Assembly (NCBI RefSeq): GCF_900044055.2
Contig: NZ_FCOX02000003.1
Span: 1 to 64,000, forward strand
Direction of reading: 5' to 3'
DNA length: 64,000 nucleotides
Source: Caballeronia calidae
GTDB lineage: Bacteria > Pseudomonadota > Gammaproteobacteria > Burkholderiales > Burkholderiaceae
The translations under genes were made by a program, and so were the position numbers. Below, piece after piece: positions 40,830-49,954 of the stretch; within the stretch, counting starts at the first letter, position 1; each line of letters opens with the position of its first letter. The notes beneath the pieces were generated by a model, which was not told where the DNA came from, searched no databases, and saw only the letters and a list, made by a program, of their open reading frames with translations.

Positions 40830-41612
40830 ATGGCCATCACGCTCAAGACACCCGCCGACATCGAAAAGTTGCGCACCTCCGGCCGCATGGCCGCCGAAGT
40901 CCTGGCGATGATCGCCGAACACGTTCGCCCGGGCGTCACCACCGACGAACTCGACGCCATCTGCAACCGCTTCATCGTCAACGAACTGAAGGCCATTCCC
41001 GCCAACGTCGGCTACATGGGCTTTCCGAAGACGGTCTGCACGTCGGTGAATCACGTCGTGTGCCACGGCATTCCCGGGCCGAAGGAACTGAAGGACGGCG
41101 ACATCATCAACATCGACGTCGCGATCATCAAGGACGGCTACTACGGCGACACGAGCCGCATGTACTACGCCGGCACGCCGAGTGCGCAAGCGCGCCGGCT
41201 CACCGAAACGACCTATGAAGCGATGCTCGCCGGCATGCGCGAAGTGCGCCCCGGCGCCACGCTCGGCGATGTCGGCGCGGCGATACAGAGCGTCGCGCAT
41301 CGCGAAGGTTTCTCCGTGGTGCGCGAGTACTGCGGGCACGGCATCGGCCGCGTCTATCACGAAGATCCGCAAGTGCTGCACTACGGTCAGCGCGGCGCGG
41401 GCCTGCGTCTGAAGCCGGGCCTCGTCTTCACGATCGAGCCGATGGTCAATGCGGGTCGCGCGGCCACGCAGCAATCGCGCGACGGCTGGACCGTGACGAC
41501 GAAGGACCGCTCGCTGTCGGCGCAATGGGAGCACATGGTCGCCGTGACCGATGACGGCTTCGAAGTGCTCACGCCGTGGCCCGACGGCACCGGCGCCTAC
41601 GAAGCGCCATGA
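40830..41612 (+). CDS. map: Type I methionine aminopeptidase
   Basis: A 260-residue cytosolic metallopeptidase that removes the initiator Met. Conserved motifs are VCHGIPG, the metal-binding NIDVAIIKDGYYGDTSRM, YCGHGIGRVYHEDPQVLHYG and FTIEPMVNAG; the last metal-binding Glu is in SAQWEHMVAV. The ATG at 40830 (MAITLKTPADIEKLR) matches the family start. The rpsB that often neighbours map elsewhere is not here, so this could be a second or relocated copy. Confidence 0.95.
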   Translation: MAITLKTPADIEKLRTSGRMAAEVLAMIAEHVRPGVTTDELDAICNRFIVNELKAIPANVGYMGFPKTVCTSVNHVVCHGIPGPKELKDGDIINIDVAIIKDGYYGDTSRMYYAGTPSAQARRLTETTYEAMLAGMREVRPGATLGDVGAAIQSVAHREGFSVVREYCGHGIGRVYHEDPQVLHYGQRGAGLRLKPGLVFTIEPMVNAGRAATQQSRDGWTVTTKDRSLSAQWEHMVAVTDDGFEVLTPWPDGTGAYEAP

Positions 41613-41773
41613 GCATCGCGGCCGGAACCCGTGTGCGCTGTAAAGCACTTTCCGGGATTTAGGAATTGACGGGTTCGCCCGTTCGGTTGAAGCTATGCCA
41701 ATGGCCCGCGCGCCGGACCGGCCGACAGAGCCGCACGCGCATGGAGCTCGAAAGCGAGAGAGAAATAGTCTGC

Positions 41774-42310
41774 ATGAGCGCCCGCATGAGTCCCTCATTG
41801 ACCGTCAGCCGCATCGCCGCGCAACAAGGTTCGGTGTTGCGCGAGCTTCGCACGGCATCGCTGCGCGAAGCACCGTACGCATTCGGCGAGACGCTGGAAG
41901 ATGCGTTGCTCGTCGAGCCGAAGTGTTTCGACGAAACCGCGGCGCTGCACTCGAGTTCGCCCCGGCTCGCGACATTTCTGCTCTACACGGAAGGCCATTC
42001 CTGCGGTCTCGTGCACGCGTACATCGAAGAGACGCCGGCCGCGCGCGCGTTCGTGAGTGCGCTGTGGGTCGCGCCGGCCGTGCGGCATCTGCGCGGCGGT
42101 GAACTGCTCGTGAACGTCGCATCGCAATGGCTCGCCGCGCAGGGCGCCGCCGAGGTGCATGCGTGGATCTCCGAGGAGAACCGCACCGCGATGCGCTTCT
42201 ATGAGCGACTCGGTTTCGGTCCCACCGGCGATCGCCGCGCGATGCCGTCTCACGAGCAAGAAGCCGAGGCGCTCTTCGTGCTTCATATGGACGCCGAGTA
42301 TCCCGCCTGA
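41774..42310 (+). CDS. GNAT-family N-acetyltransferase
   Basis: A 178-residue protein if ATG 41774 is used (ATG 41741 and 41786 are possible). The acetyl-CoA binding segment is ALWVAPAVRHLRGGELLVNV; here the usual Q/RxxGxG/A loop reads RHLRGG. The C-terminal ENRTAMRFYERLGFGPTG is the familiar GNAT motif B. The substrate is unknown. It lies between map and the min operon on the same strand. Confidence 0.87.
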   Translation: MSARMSPSLTVSRIAAQQGSVLRELRTASLREAPYAFGETLEDALLVEPKCFDETAALHSSSPRLATFLLYTEGHSCGLVHAYIEETPAARAFVSALWVAPAVRHLRGGELLVNVASQWLAAQGAAEVHAWISEENRTAMRFYERLGFGPTGDRRAMPSHEQEAEALFVLHMDAEYPA

Positions 42311-42461
42311 CGCGCGTCAGTCGCGTTCTGTCGTCGCTTAGCGCGCGTGCCATGGCACCGCACGGCCGGCATTTCCCATTTCCGATCGCTGAAATCGGTC
42401 TCAAAAATTATGGCCGTGTGCGGCAACGCCTGTAAAATACGCAAAATTTTTGGCCGTTCTT

Positions 42462-43247
42462 ATGTCGCTCAACAAAACGCCCTTTTTCGAACTGCGCAGC
42501 GGCTCCGTCGACACGCTTCTCTTCGTCGTCAAGACTCCCGACCTCGATGCCTTGCGCACGGAACTCACGCGGCGCTTCGAAGCGACTCCCGAATTCTTCG
42601 CCAATGATGTCGTCGCCATCGACGTGCGCCGTCTCGCCGATTCCGCGAAGGGCGGCGAAGGCGAGCGCGTGTCGCTCGCGGAACTCGAGACCTTGCTGAA
42701 GAGCGTGCGCATGCGCCCGATCGGTATCGTCGCGCTGCCCGCGCAGACGTGGGCGATCCAATGGGCGAACGAAGGCGGCCTGCCGATTCTCGAAGCGCGC
42801 GACCGGCGCGGCGCGCCGAAGCCATCGTCCGACGAAGCGAAGCCGAACACCGAAGCCGCCGCGGTCATCGAAGCGGCCGTCGCGAAAGAGCCCGCGCCCG
42901 CGGTGCTGCCGCAGCCGGCGACCATCATCGACCGTCCGCTGCGTTCGGGCCAGCAGGTCTACGCGAAGGGCGATCTCATCGTGCTCGGGCTCGTGTCGTA
43001 CGGGGCCGAGGTGATCGCCGAAGGCAATATCCATATCTATGCGCCGTTGCGCGGCCGCGCGCTCGCAGGCGTGCACGGCAATCTCGACGCGCGCATCTTC
43101 TGCACCTGTCTCGAGCCGGAACTCATCTCCATCGCGGGTATCTATCGGACGACCGAGAACCCGCTGCCCGCCGATGTCGCGAGCAAGCCGGTGCAGATCT
43201 GGCTGCAAGACGAAAAACTCATGATCGAACCGCTGCGTCTGACCTGA
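42462..43247 (+). CDS. minC: Septum site-determining protein MinC
   Basis: A 261-residue inhibitor of FtsZ polymerisation. The N-terminal domain (about 1-110, [19 protein letters not shown]) binds FtsZ. An Ala/Pro/Glu-rich linker follows (about 110-150). The C-terminal beta-helix domain ([17 protein letters not shown], then [18 protein letters not shown]) binds MinD and self-assembles. ATG 42462 gives [11 protein letters not shown], the family start. First gene of minCDE. Confidence 0.96.
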   Translation: MSLNKTPFFELRSGSVDTLLFVVKTPDLDALRTELTRRFEATPEFFANDVVAIDVRRLADSAKGGEGERVSLAELETLLKSVRMRPIGIVALPAQTWAIQWANEGGLPILEARDRRGAPKPSSDEAKPNTEAAAVIEAAVAKEPAPAVLPQPATIIDRPLRSGQQVYAKGDLIVLGLVSYGAEVIAEGNIHIYAPLRGRALAGVHGNLDARIFCTCLEPELISIAGIYRTTENPLPADVASKPVQIWLQDEKLMIEPLRLT

Positions 43248-43324
43248 AAGCTGCGCGCCCGATGCCCCTGGCGCGCGCTCGAAAGCAACGCGAGCGGACC
43301 TATTGACGAACACAAGGTACTTGT

Positions 43325-44140
43325 ATGGCAAAAATCATTGTGGTGACTTCGGGGAAGGGCGGCGTCGGCAAGACGACCACCAGCGCGAGCTTCGCATCGG
43401 CGCTCGCATTGCGCGGCCACAAGACGGCCGTGATCGACTTCGACGTCGGTCTGCGCAATCTCGACCTCATCATGGGTTGCGAACGCCGCGTGGTGTACGA
43501 CCTGATCAACGTCATTCAGGGCGAAGCGAACCTGCATCAGGCGCTCATCAAGGACAAGAAGTGCGAGAACCTCTACATCCTGCCGGCATCGCAGACGCGC
43601 GATAAAGACGCGCTCACGCTGGAGGGCGTCGAGAAGGTCATCGACGAGCTGGTCAAGATGGACTTCGAGTACATCGTCTGCGATTCGCCCGCGGGTATCG
43701 AGTCCGGCGCGCTGATGGCCATGCACTTCGCCGATGAAGCGCTCATCGTGACGAATCCGGAAGTGTCGTCGGTGCGCGACTCGGACCGCATTCTCGGCAT
43801 CCTGTCGTCGAAGACCAAGCGCGCGAAGGAAGGCAAGGAGCCGGTGAAGGAACATCTGCTCATCACGCGATACAACCCGAAGCGCGTGAGCGAGGGCGAG
43901 ATGCTGTCGCTCTCGGACATTCAGGAAATCCTGCGCATCGAGCTGATCGGCGTGATTCCGGAATCGGAAGCGGTGCTGCATGCTTCGAATCAGGGCTTGC
44001 CGGCGGTGCATCTGGACGGCACGGATGTCGCCGAATCGTACAAGGACGTGGTGTCGCGCTTCCTGGGAGAAGAGAAGACACTGCGCTTCACCGATTATCA
44101 GAAGCCCGGTCTGCTGCAACGCATCTTCGGCACCAAGTAA
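43325..44140 (+). CDS. minD: Septum site-determining ATPase MinD
   Basis: A 271-residue membrane-binding ATPase. The deviant Walker A motif is SGKGGVGKTTTSASF (about 9-24), and IDFDVGLRNLDLIMG is switch I. The C-terminal amphipathic helix YQKPGLLQRIFGTK targets the membrane. With MinE it oscillates between the poles and carries MinC. An AAGG ribosome binding site lies 8 bp upstream. It sits between minC and minE. Confidence 0.98.
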   Translation: MAKIIVVTSGKGGVGKTTTSASFASALALRGHKTAVIDFDVGLRNLDLIMGCERRVVYDLINVIQGEANLHQALIKDKKCENLYILPASQTRDKDALTLEGVEKVIDELVKMDFEYIVCDSPAGIESGALMAMHFADEALIVTNPEVSSVRDSDRILGILSSKTKRAKEGKEPVKEHLLITRYNPKRVSEGEMLSLSDIQEILRIELIGVIPESEAVLHASNQGLPAVHLDGTDVAESYKDVVSRFLGEEKTLRFTDYQKPGLLQRIFGTK

Positions 44141-44149
44141 GGGGACGCA

Positions 44150-44404
44150 ATGTCGATTCTTTCGTTTTTGCTGGGCGAGAAAAGAAAGTCCGCTTCGGTC
44201 GCGAAGGAACGCTTGCAGTTGATCATTGCGCACGAGCGCGCGGGTGGCAGAGCCGCCGCCGATTATCTGCCGGCGTTGCAACGGGAACTCGTTGCCGTGA
44301 TTTCGAAGTACGTGAAAATCTCCGATGACGATATTCGAGTGAGCCTCGAGCGTCAGGACGACCTCGAAGTGCTTGAAGTGAAGATCGAGATTCCGCAGGC
44401 GTGA
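44150..44404 (+). CDS. minE: Cell division topological specificity factor MinE
   Basis: An 84-residue protein. [20 protein letters not shown] is the membrane-binding N-terminus, [12 protein letters not shown] is the MinD-contact helix, and the rest is the dimer domain ([15 protein letters not shown]). AAGGGGACGCA before ATG 44150 is a strong ribosome binding site. It is the last gene of minCDE; a terminator follows. Confidence 0.97.
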   Translation: MSILSFLLGEKRKSASVAKERLQLIIAHERAGGRAAADYLPALQRELVAVISKYVKISDDDIRVSLERQDDLEVLEVKIEIPQA

Positions 44405-44451
44405 TGCTGCGTGCGATGCGCGGGTGCGCGTCGCATATCGCAAGAAATGTC

Positions 44452-44483
44452 AAAGGCCAGGATCAGGCGATCCTGGCCTTTTT
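44452..44483 (+). terminator. Rho-independent terminator of minCDE
   Basis: A 13-bp perfect stem (AAAGGCCAGGATC with GATCCTGGCCTTT), a 4-nt loop and TT lie 48 bp after the minE stop codon. Confidence 0.92.
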
Positions 44484-44539
44484 GCTTGTTGCGACAACGT
44501 TTGCGTTTCAGTCTTCGCTGGTTTCCGTGTCCGCTGCCA

Positions 44540-44559
44540 GTCAGTGACAGTTCACTGAC
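44540..44559. promoter_or_regulatory. Inverted repeat upstream of the YXWGXW protein gene
   Basis: GTCAGTGA-CAGT-TCACTGAC is a perfect 8-bp inverted repeat, 160 bp before the gene start. An operator role is a guess from position. Confidence 0.4.
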
Positions 44560-44718
44560 ACTTCACCACAAAACATTCCGGATTTGCCCTTTTGGCGCGC
44601 CCGCGCGTGTCATCGTCTGCGCACGCTTGCGCATTGAAAAAGCAAGCGGGCGTTCTCGTCCGTGAAGCCTTCATCCGCGCGTCATGCGCGTTCATTGTCT
44701 TCGAACACGAGGTCGATC

Positions 44719-45024
44719 ATGAAACTGTCTTTCCGCCATCTGGCTGCTCAGGCTGCGCTCGTCGCCGCCGGTGTCGTGTGCGCGTCCGGCGCATTCGCCG
44801 ATGTGGTGATCGTTGCACCGAGCGCTCCGCCCGCGCCGCGCTACGAGCCCGTTCCGCCGCCGCGCGCAGGTTTCGTCTGGGTGACCGGTCATTGGAGCTG
44901 GGAAGGCCGCTATGTGTGGCAGGCCGGCCGCTGGATGGAGGCGCGTGCGGGACAGCGCTGGGTACCGGGCGTGTGGGCGCCTTTCCGTGGGCAGTATCGC
45001 TACGTTCCGGGTCACTGGATCTGA
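44719..45024 (+). CDS. YXWGXW repeat-containing exported protein
   Basis: A 101-residue exported protein with a signal peptide (MKLSFRHLAAQAALVAAGVV... ending GAFA). A Pro-rich stretch (APSAPPAPRYEPVPPPRAG) follows. Then come repeated aromatic units, FVWVTGHWSWEGRYVWQAGR and QRWVPGVWAPFRGQYRYVPG. These are the repeats of the YXWGXW family of small Burkholderiales periplasmic proteins. Function unknown; some family members are envelope-stress induced. Confidence 0.85.
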   Translation: MKLSFRHLAAQAALVAAGVVCASGAFADVVIVAPSAPPAPRYEPVPPPRAGFVWVTGHWSWEGRYVWQAGRWMEARAGQRWVPGVWAPFRGQYRYVPGHWI

Positions 45025-45307
45025 TTCGCTGACGCCGAGTGAGGCTTCGTCGTCGCGTGGATCTTCATCGCGATGACGAACGCCGGCTCATGCGCGGGCC
45101 AGAAAAAAGAACAGGCGCGAGGCTTTCGCCAGGCGCCCAAGAAACGCTCCCGCGATAAGCAGGAGCGGAGAGGAGAAGAGAGCCGCGCGTTAGTTCTGAC
45201 GAAGTCAACGAACGGCATTACCTGCTCAGAGCAGGCCCGCCGGGGAAAGTTCAATCAATCCCGCAATTTCTTTGCAAACCCGGCGTCCGATATTGGTGCC
45301 GATCGAT

Positions 45308-45487
45308 TCACGCGGTCAGTACTTCGAACGCGAGCACCGCCAGGATCGCGCCGACGTTCGCGATGACCGCTTCGAAAACCACGCCGCGCCATGTCGCCGG
45401 GCGGAACTTCACCGCGAGAAGCAGCGCCGTCAGAAGCGCGATGGCGATCATCGCGACGAGATGCGAACTGTCCAGATGAAAGCGCAT
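45308..45487 (-). CDS. Very small two-helix membrane protein
   Basis: A 59-residue protein with two predicted transmembrane helices, HLVAMIAIALLTALLLAVKF and VVFEAVIANVGAILAVLAFE. An excellent ribosome binding site (AAGGAAGG before the ATG at 45487) supports real translation. No family recognised. It is divergent from the OpgC-like gene and convergent with the YXWGXW gene. Confidence 0.65.
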   Translation of the reverse strand: MRFHLDSSHLVAMIAIALLTALLLAVKFRPATWRGVVFEAVIANVGAILAVLAFEVLTA

Positions 45488-45724
45488 GGCGGCCTTCCTT
45501 TTTCTATCGCGCACAACTTTCGGCGCGGGGCGTGATCGAGCTCATTTCCAGTATAGGCAGCGGACATATTTACGGGAAAGCGGACTAAAAAGTCATTTTG
45601 CCGCCAGCTTGCCGACTGCCATCGAGTGTTAATTTAAATACCGGCTGATTCAGGGAATTTTCTTTCCCGGCTAAGTACAAACCCCGCATGTGCGCCAAAC
45701 CAGTCAGGCGGCGCGCCGAACCGC

Positions 45725-46933
45725 ATGTTCGCTGGAGCATTCGCCCAGATGACTTCCCCGACGACACGTTCTCTCGAAGTCGATTTCTTTCGGGGAATCG
45801 TGCTGCTGATTATCGCGGTGGACCATATAACGGGAAGTGTGCTTTCCCGCTTTACGCTACATCAATATGCGTTTTGCGATTCTGCCGAAGTGTTCGTGTT
45901 TCTCGGAGGTTATGCGTCGGCGGCGGCTTATACGGCGCTTGCGACTCGCCGTAGCGATTCTTCCGCCCGCCGACGCTTTTTCAAACGCAGCTGGGAAATC
46001 TATCGCGCGTATCTGTTTACGGCGTTTCTGATGCTGATCGGCGGCGGACTGCTGATGGCGCTGAAGGTCGATACGCCGATGGTCCAGTACACCGAATGGC
46101 CGACCTTCCTCGCGCGGCCAGCGGGCCTCATCGCCGATATCGCGTTGCTGCGTCAGCAGCCGTATCTCTCGGCCGTGCTGCCGATGTACTCCGTGTTCGC
46201 GCTCGCCGTGCCCGTGATCGTGCCGCTCGCGCAGAGAAAGCCCGTCGTCGCGATGTTCGGCAGCCTGCTCGTGTGGCTCGCGGCCATGCCGCTGCTGCGC
46301 TTCCTGCCCGGCACCTACGGGGAAGCGTGGTCGTTCAACCCGTTCGCCTGGCAATTGATGTTCATGACCGGCGTGCTGGCGCGCGTCCAGCCGATCAGCG
46401 GCGATTTCCACGCGGGCAAGTTCGCGCGCTGGCTGACCGCAGGTGCGATCGCGATCGCGCTGACCTTTGCGTTCTTCAAGCTTTTCCTCGAGACGCAGGC
46501 GCCGCCGGGATACATGAAGCAGAACCTCGCGACGCTGCGCATCGTGAGCTTCGCGGCCATCGCGTGGATCGTCGCGCGCGGCGTCCACGCGGGCTGGGTC
46601 GGCAAGCTCGCGCGCAAGCTGCCGGGCATCGTGACGATCGGGCAGCAGGGTCTCGTGTGCTTTATCGCGGGCACGTGCGTGTCGCTCGTGCTGGATTCGG
46701 CGCTGCGCGCGATGGGCGTGCTCGGACTCGGGCGCTATCCGTCGCACTGGATTCTCGGGCTCATCGCCGATGGCATCGCGATCGTCAGCCTGCTGTGGCT
46801 CGCGCGCTTCTGGGCCGATCGCAAGGCGGCGAAGTCGGCGCGCGCGAAGGGGATCGAGCGGCCGACGCCGCGCATCCGGGTCATCGAGGACAGGCCGGTG
46901 CCCGCCCATGCTGCCAACCGGCGCGATCGCTGA
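45725..46933 (+). CDS. OpgC-domain membrane acyltransferase
   Basis: A 402-residue inner-membrane protein with about ten transmembrane helices. The N-terminus SLEVDFFRGIVLLIIAVDHI is the OpgC signature, and HQYAFCDSAEVFVFLGGYAS is the next conserved element. OpgC adds succinyl groups to osmoregulated periplasmic glucans; the acyl group and acceptor here are not known. No opgG or opgH is in the window. ATG 45725 is taken; ATG 45749 (MTSPTTRSLEVDFF) fits the family start equally well. Confidence 0.9.
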   Translation: MFAGAFAQMTSPTTRSLEVDFFRGIVLLIIAVDHITGSVLSRFTLHQYAFCDSAEVFVFLGGYASAAAYTALATRRSDSSARRRFFKRSWEIYRAYLFTAFLMLIGGGLLMALKVDTPMVQYTEWPTFLARPAGLIADIALLRQQPYLSAVLPMYSVFALAVPVIVPLAQRKPVVAMFGSLLVWLAAMPLLRFLPGTYGEAWSFNPFAWQLMFMTGVLARVQPISGDFHAGKFARWLTAGAIAIALTFAFFKLFLETQAPPGYMKQNLATLRIVSFAAIAWIVARGVHAGWVGKLARKLPGIVTIGQQGLVCFIAGTCVSLVLDSALRAMGVLGLGRYPSHWILGLIADGIAIVSLLWLARFWADRKAAKSARAKGIERPTPRIRVIEDRPVPAHAANRRDR

Positions 46934-46954
46934 GCGCGCCGGCCGGTCTCCGGT

Positions 46955-48259
46955 TCACTTCAACGTGATGTTGCGCGTCTCGCGCATGCACAACACGGCG
47001 ACGAGGCTCACCGCCGCCGCCGCCGATACATACCCGCCCACCCACGCAAGCCCGCCGCGATTGGCAAGCAGTTGCGCGATGTACGGCGCGACCGACGCGC
47101 CCAGAATCCCGCCGAGGTTGTACGCGACGCCCGCGCCCGTGTAGCGCACGTTGGTCGGGAAGAGCTCGGGCAGCAGTGCGCCCATCGGAGCGAAGGTGAC
47201 GCCCATCAGGAAGAGCTCGATCGTGAGGAAGAGTGCGACCTGGATCGTGTCGCCGCTGCCGAGGAGCGGGGCCATCGCGAAGCCGGAGAGGATCGCGAGA
47301 AGGCAGCCGACGATCAGCACCGGTTTGCGGCCGAAGCGGTCGCTGGCGATCGCGGAGATCGGCGTGGCGATCGCCATGAACAGCACGGCGAAGCACAGCA
47401 GGCCGAGGAAGGTCTCGCGCGCGAAATGCAGCTTGGCGACGCCGTACGACAGCGAGAACACCGTCGAGATATAGAAGAGCGTGTAGCAGACGACCATCGC
47501 GAACGCGCCGAGCAGCGTCGGCACGAGATGGCTGCCGAGCAGCGTCGCGATCGGCACCTTCACGCGCTCGTGCCGCTCGACGGCCGCGCGGAACGCCGGC
47601 GTCTCCGCGATTTTGAGGCGCACGTAGAGACCGAGCGCGACCAGCACCGCGCTCACGATGAACGGCACGCGCCAGCCCCAGCTGCGAAACTGCTCGTCCG
47701 ACAGCGTGAGCGCGAGACCGAAGAAGAGCCCGTTCGATGCGAGAAAGCCAATCGACGGCCCGAGCTGCGGGAACATGCCGAAGAGCCCGCGCTTGCCCTG
47801 CGGCGCGTATTCGGTCGCGAGCAGCGCCGCGCCGCCCCATTCGCCGCCGAGGCCGATGCCTTGCCCGAAGCGCAGGATGCACAGCAGGATCGGCGCGAGG
47901 CTGCCGATCGAATCGTAGCCGGGCACGAAGCCGATCAGCGTCGTCGAAACGCCCATCACCAGAAGCGATGCGACGAGCGTCGATTTGCGCCCGATGCGGT
48001 CGCCGAAATGCCCGAACAGGAACGAGCCGATCGGCCGCGCGAAGAACGCGATGCCGAACGTGACGAACGCGGAGAGCGCCTGCGCGGCGGGCGAGTCGTG
48101 CGGAAAGAACACGGGACCGATGACGAGCGCGGCCGCGGTCGCATAGACATAGAAGTCGTAGAACTCGATGGCGGTGCCGATGAAGCTCGCGAAAATGACG
48201 CGAGAAGCGCTTTGGGATCCGTCGCCGGGCTTTGCGGCGGAAAGCGAGGATGAGGACAT
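46955..48259 (-). CDS. MFS transporter, metabolite:H+ symporter (MHS) type
   Basis: A 434-residue inner-membrane protein with twelve helices. The N-terminus VIFASFIGTAIEFYDFYVYA and the loop motif FGHFGDRIGRKSTLVASLL are those of MHS-family members such as KgtP, ShiA and ProP. The solute is probably an organic acid or small zwitterion and cannot be fixed. ATG 48259 has GGAG eight bases upstream. It converges on the OpgC-like gene. Confidence 0.92.
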   Translation of the reverse strand: MSSSSLSAAKPGDGSQSASRVIFASFIGTAIEFYDFYVYATAAALVIGPVFFPHDSPAAQALSAFVTFGIAFFARPIGSFLFGHFGDRIGRKSTLVASLLVMGVSTTLIGFVPGYDSIGSLAPILLCILRFGQGIGLGGEWGGAALLATEYAPQGKRGLFGMFPQLGPSIGFLASNGLFFGLALTLSDEQFRSWGWRVPFIVSAVLVALGLYVRLKIAETPAFRAAVERHERVKVPIATLLGSHLVPTLLGAFAMVVCYTLFYISTVFSLSYGVAKLHFARETFLGLLCFAVLFMAIATPISAIASDRFGRKPVLIVGCLLAILSGFAMAPLLGSGDTIQVALFLTIELFLMGVTFAPMGALLPELFPTNVRYTGAGVAYNLGGILGASVAPYIAQLLANRGGLAWVGGYVSAAAAVSLVAVLCMRETRNITLK

Positions 48260-48564
48260 GCTGTCTCCGTTGTCGTGTTGCAGTGTTGCGAAGCATTGTC
48301 GCGCGCATCGCCGGGCGAGGGCGATCGAAGTGGCGAGCGGTGTCATCGCTCGGTGCGCGTCAGCCTTTTGTAGGGATTGCGATGCGATGGCAGGAAAGCC
48401 AGGGTTTGACGGCGCGCGCGAGTAGCGCGCGATGTCGCGGCGCAGTTGGGCTGCGCTCAGGCGCTTCGCGCGACGTGCGGGGTGAGCATGAGGCGAAGGC
48501 CGCGCCGGAAGCAGGTCCGGCAGGGGTGCAAAAAATTATAACGAGCGTGCGCGGCGAGCGCCAA
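48260..48564. other. Intergenic region upstream of the MHS transporter gene
   Basis: About 300 bp with no convincing gene; open frames here have poor start sites. It would carry the transporter promoter and the 3' end of the TonB-like gene transcript. Confidence 0.4.
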
Positions 48565-49053
48565 TCAATCGATGGTCGTCGCCTGTGGCGAGTGCGAGGT
48601 TTGCAACTGGAACTGACCGTTGTCGTTGAACATCCAGCCCTCGAAGAGTTCGAGCTGGCCGTTGCCGTTCAGAAGCCGCGCGGGCGGCGCGGGCAGCGGG
48701 GCTGCGCGGCGCAGCGATGCGAGCGCGGTGGCCTCGGCGTCGTCGTCGCCATTGGTGCGATACACCGACGAGTCGACGACGCGCCCGCCGCGATCCACGG
48801 TGAATGACACGAGCACGAACGAGCGCAGCATCGCCTGAGGCGTGCCCTTCAGCACGAGCGTTGGATTGCGCTCGAAGATGCGCTGTGCGACGCGGGTCTT
48901 GTACTCGTCGAGCGTTAAAGCGGGGCCGGCCGGCGGGGCGGTGCGTGCAGCCACGACGCTCGGTGGCGGCGTGATGATGCAGGCGGTCGTCGCGAGCGCG
49001 CCGATCACCGCAATGAGGAGAGAGCAGGATCGTGGCGCGAACATCGCAGGCAT
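48565..49053 (-). CDS. Putative lipoprotein with TonB C-terminal-like domain
   Basis: A 162-residue protein with a lipoprotein signal (LLIAVIGALATTAC, Cys near 25). The C-terminal half resembles the TonB C-terminal fold (AMLRSFVLVSFTVDRGGRVV, then DAEATALASLRRAAPLPAPP), where TonB-like proteins contact outer-membrane receptors. There is no transmembrane anchor or Pro-rich rod of a true TonB, so a standalone TonB-like lipoprotein is proposed. ATG 49053 or 49044 could start it. Confidence 0.72.
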   Translation of the reverse strand: MPAMFAPRSCSLLIAVIGALATTACIITPPPSVVAARTAPPAGPALTLDEYKTRVAQRIFERNPTLVLKGTPQAMLRSFVLVSFTVDRGGRVVDSSVYRTNGDDDAEATALASLRRAAPLPAPPARLLNGNGQLELFEGWMFNDNGQFQLQTSHSPQATTID

Positions 49054-49184
49054 GACGGAGAGGGCGTTACTTTAATAGTAGTCGCTCCGAACTCCGGGAG
49101 CAGGAAATAAACGTGCGCCAGCGCGCGCTCGGGCGCGGGATTTGCTGACGATGCTTTCATTCCAAAGCACCGAGGGAGGCAGTC

Positions 49185-49343
49185 ATGAGCAGCGAGACGA
49201 ATCGTCCGGAAGGCGAACAGCCCGTCGAACACAGCGACAACGAAAAGAGCAAGTTGCCCGAGCGCGATGACGAAAACCGCAAGCAGGGTCCGAACGACAG
49301 GCCCGGCAAGCAGTCGGGCGAGGGCGAGGCGCCGGTCGGCTGA
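49185..49343 (+). CDS. Tiny hydrophilic protein, unknown function
   Basis: A 52-residue protein (MSSETNRPEGEQPVEHSD onward). It consists almost entirely of Glu, Lys, Asp, Arg, Gly, Pro and Asn and is predicted disordered. ATG 49185 has GAGGGAGG upstream, which supports translation. No family recognised. Confidence 0.6.
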   Translation: MSSETNRPEGEQPVEHSDNEKSKLPERDDENRKQGPNDRPGKQSGEGEAPVG

Positions 49344-49419
49344 GCCGCGCGCGACGTGCGGCATCGGCGCGGCGGTGCTAAGGTAGTGAGGGGATGTCCC
49401 CGGTTTTCGGGAGGATGCC

Positions 49420-49590
49420 ATGTCACGCAAGAACGATCCTGCACAGTCGGGCGCGCCCGCACGGCAACAGCAAACGGCTTCCGGCGCGCAATCGAAGAGC
49501 GAGACGAAACCTGCCGCGCCGAAGCAGGATGCGGCGAAGGCAGAGCCGGTTCCGCACGTTCGGCCGCCTGTCAGATCCGACGATAACTGA
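49420..49590 (+). CDS. Tiny hydrophilic protein, unknown function
   Basis: A 56-residue protein (MSRKNDPAQSGAPARQQ onward) rich in Ala, Gln, Lys and Pro, ending VRSDDN. ATG 49420 has GGGAGGA upstream. It follows the 52-residue protein after 76 bp on the same strand; both look disordered and share the same composition, so they may be related. Confidence 0.58.
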   Translation: MSRKNDPAQSGAPARQQQTASGAQSKSETKPAAPKQDAAKAEPVPHVRPPVRSDDN

Positions 49591-49636
49591 AGCGAAGGGC
49601 GGCGCCCATGCGCGCCGCTCTTGGCTTTGAGGTCAA

Positions 49637-49954
49637 TCAGTCGGTATAGGGCTTGACGAGCTCGGCGCAGTGTATCGGCGCGGTCGAACGAACCGCGCCG
49701 GTTTCGGCCGCGCGCGTTTCCACGCAGCGATAGACGCTATTGGTTTTCTGAAGCACGTAGGTGTCTTCGGGAAGCCCTGAACTGCGCGCGGCGACGCTCG
49801 TCACCGCGACGATTCCATAGCCGTTCTGGATCAGATCGAAGAGGTTTGTTTCGGTCGCGCGCCATTGCGCGTTGGGCTGAGGCTGGGCCTGTACCGGCAG
49901 GCTTGCGGCGGCGATGCAGCCGAAGAGGATGGGCAGGATGCGGCCTGGCTTCAT
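49637..49954 (-). CDS. Small exported protein, unknown function
   Basis: A 105-residue protein with a signal peptide (MKPGRILPILFGCIAAASLP... ending VQAQ). The mature part is about 80 residues, with two Cys (YRCVETR and IHCAELV) that could pair. SNVYRCVE-like turns do not identify a family for me. It converges on the small hydrophilic protein gene. Confidence 0.72.
   Translation of the reverse strand: MKPGRILPILFGCIAAASLPVQAQPQPNAQWRATETNLFDLIQNGYGIVAVTSVAARSSGLPEDTYVLQKTNSVYRCVETRAAETGAVRSTAPIHCAELVKPYTD

Larger units (their letters stand above)
44405..44718. other. Intergenic region between minE and the YXWGXW protein gene
   Basis: About 315 bp that hold the minCDE terminator and an 8-bp inverted repeat, both listed separately. 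No gene with good codon bias is seen. Confidence 0.5.

Noticed and set aside
45012..45254. 80-codon minus-strand frame between the YXWGXW protein and the small membrane protein
   Set aside because: No ribosome binding site, no recognisable domain, weak codon bias.
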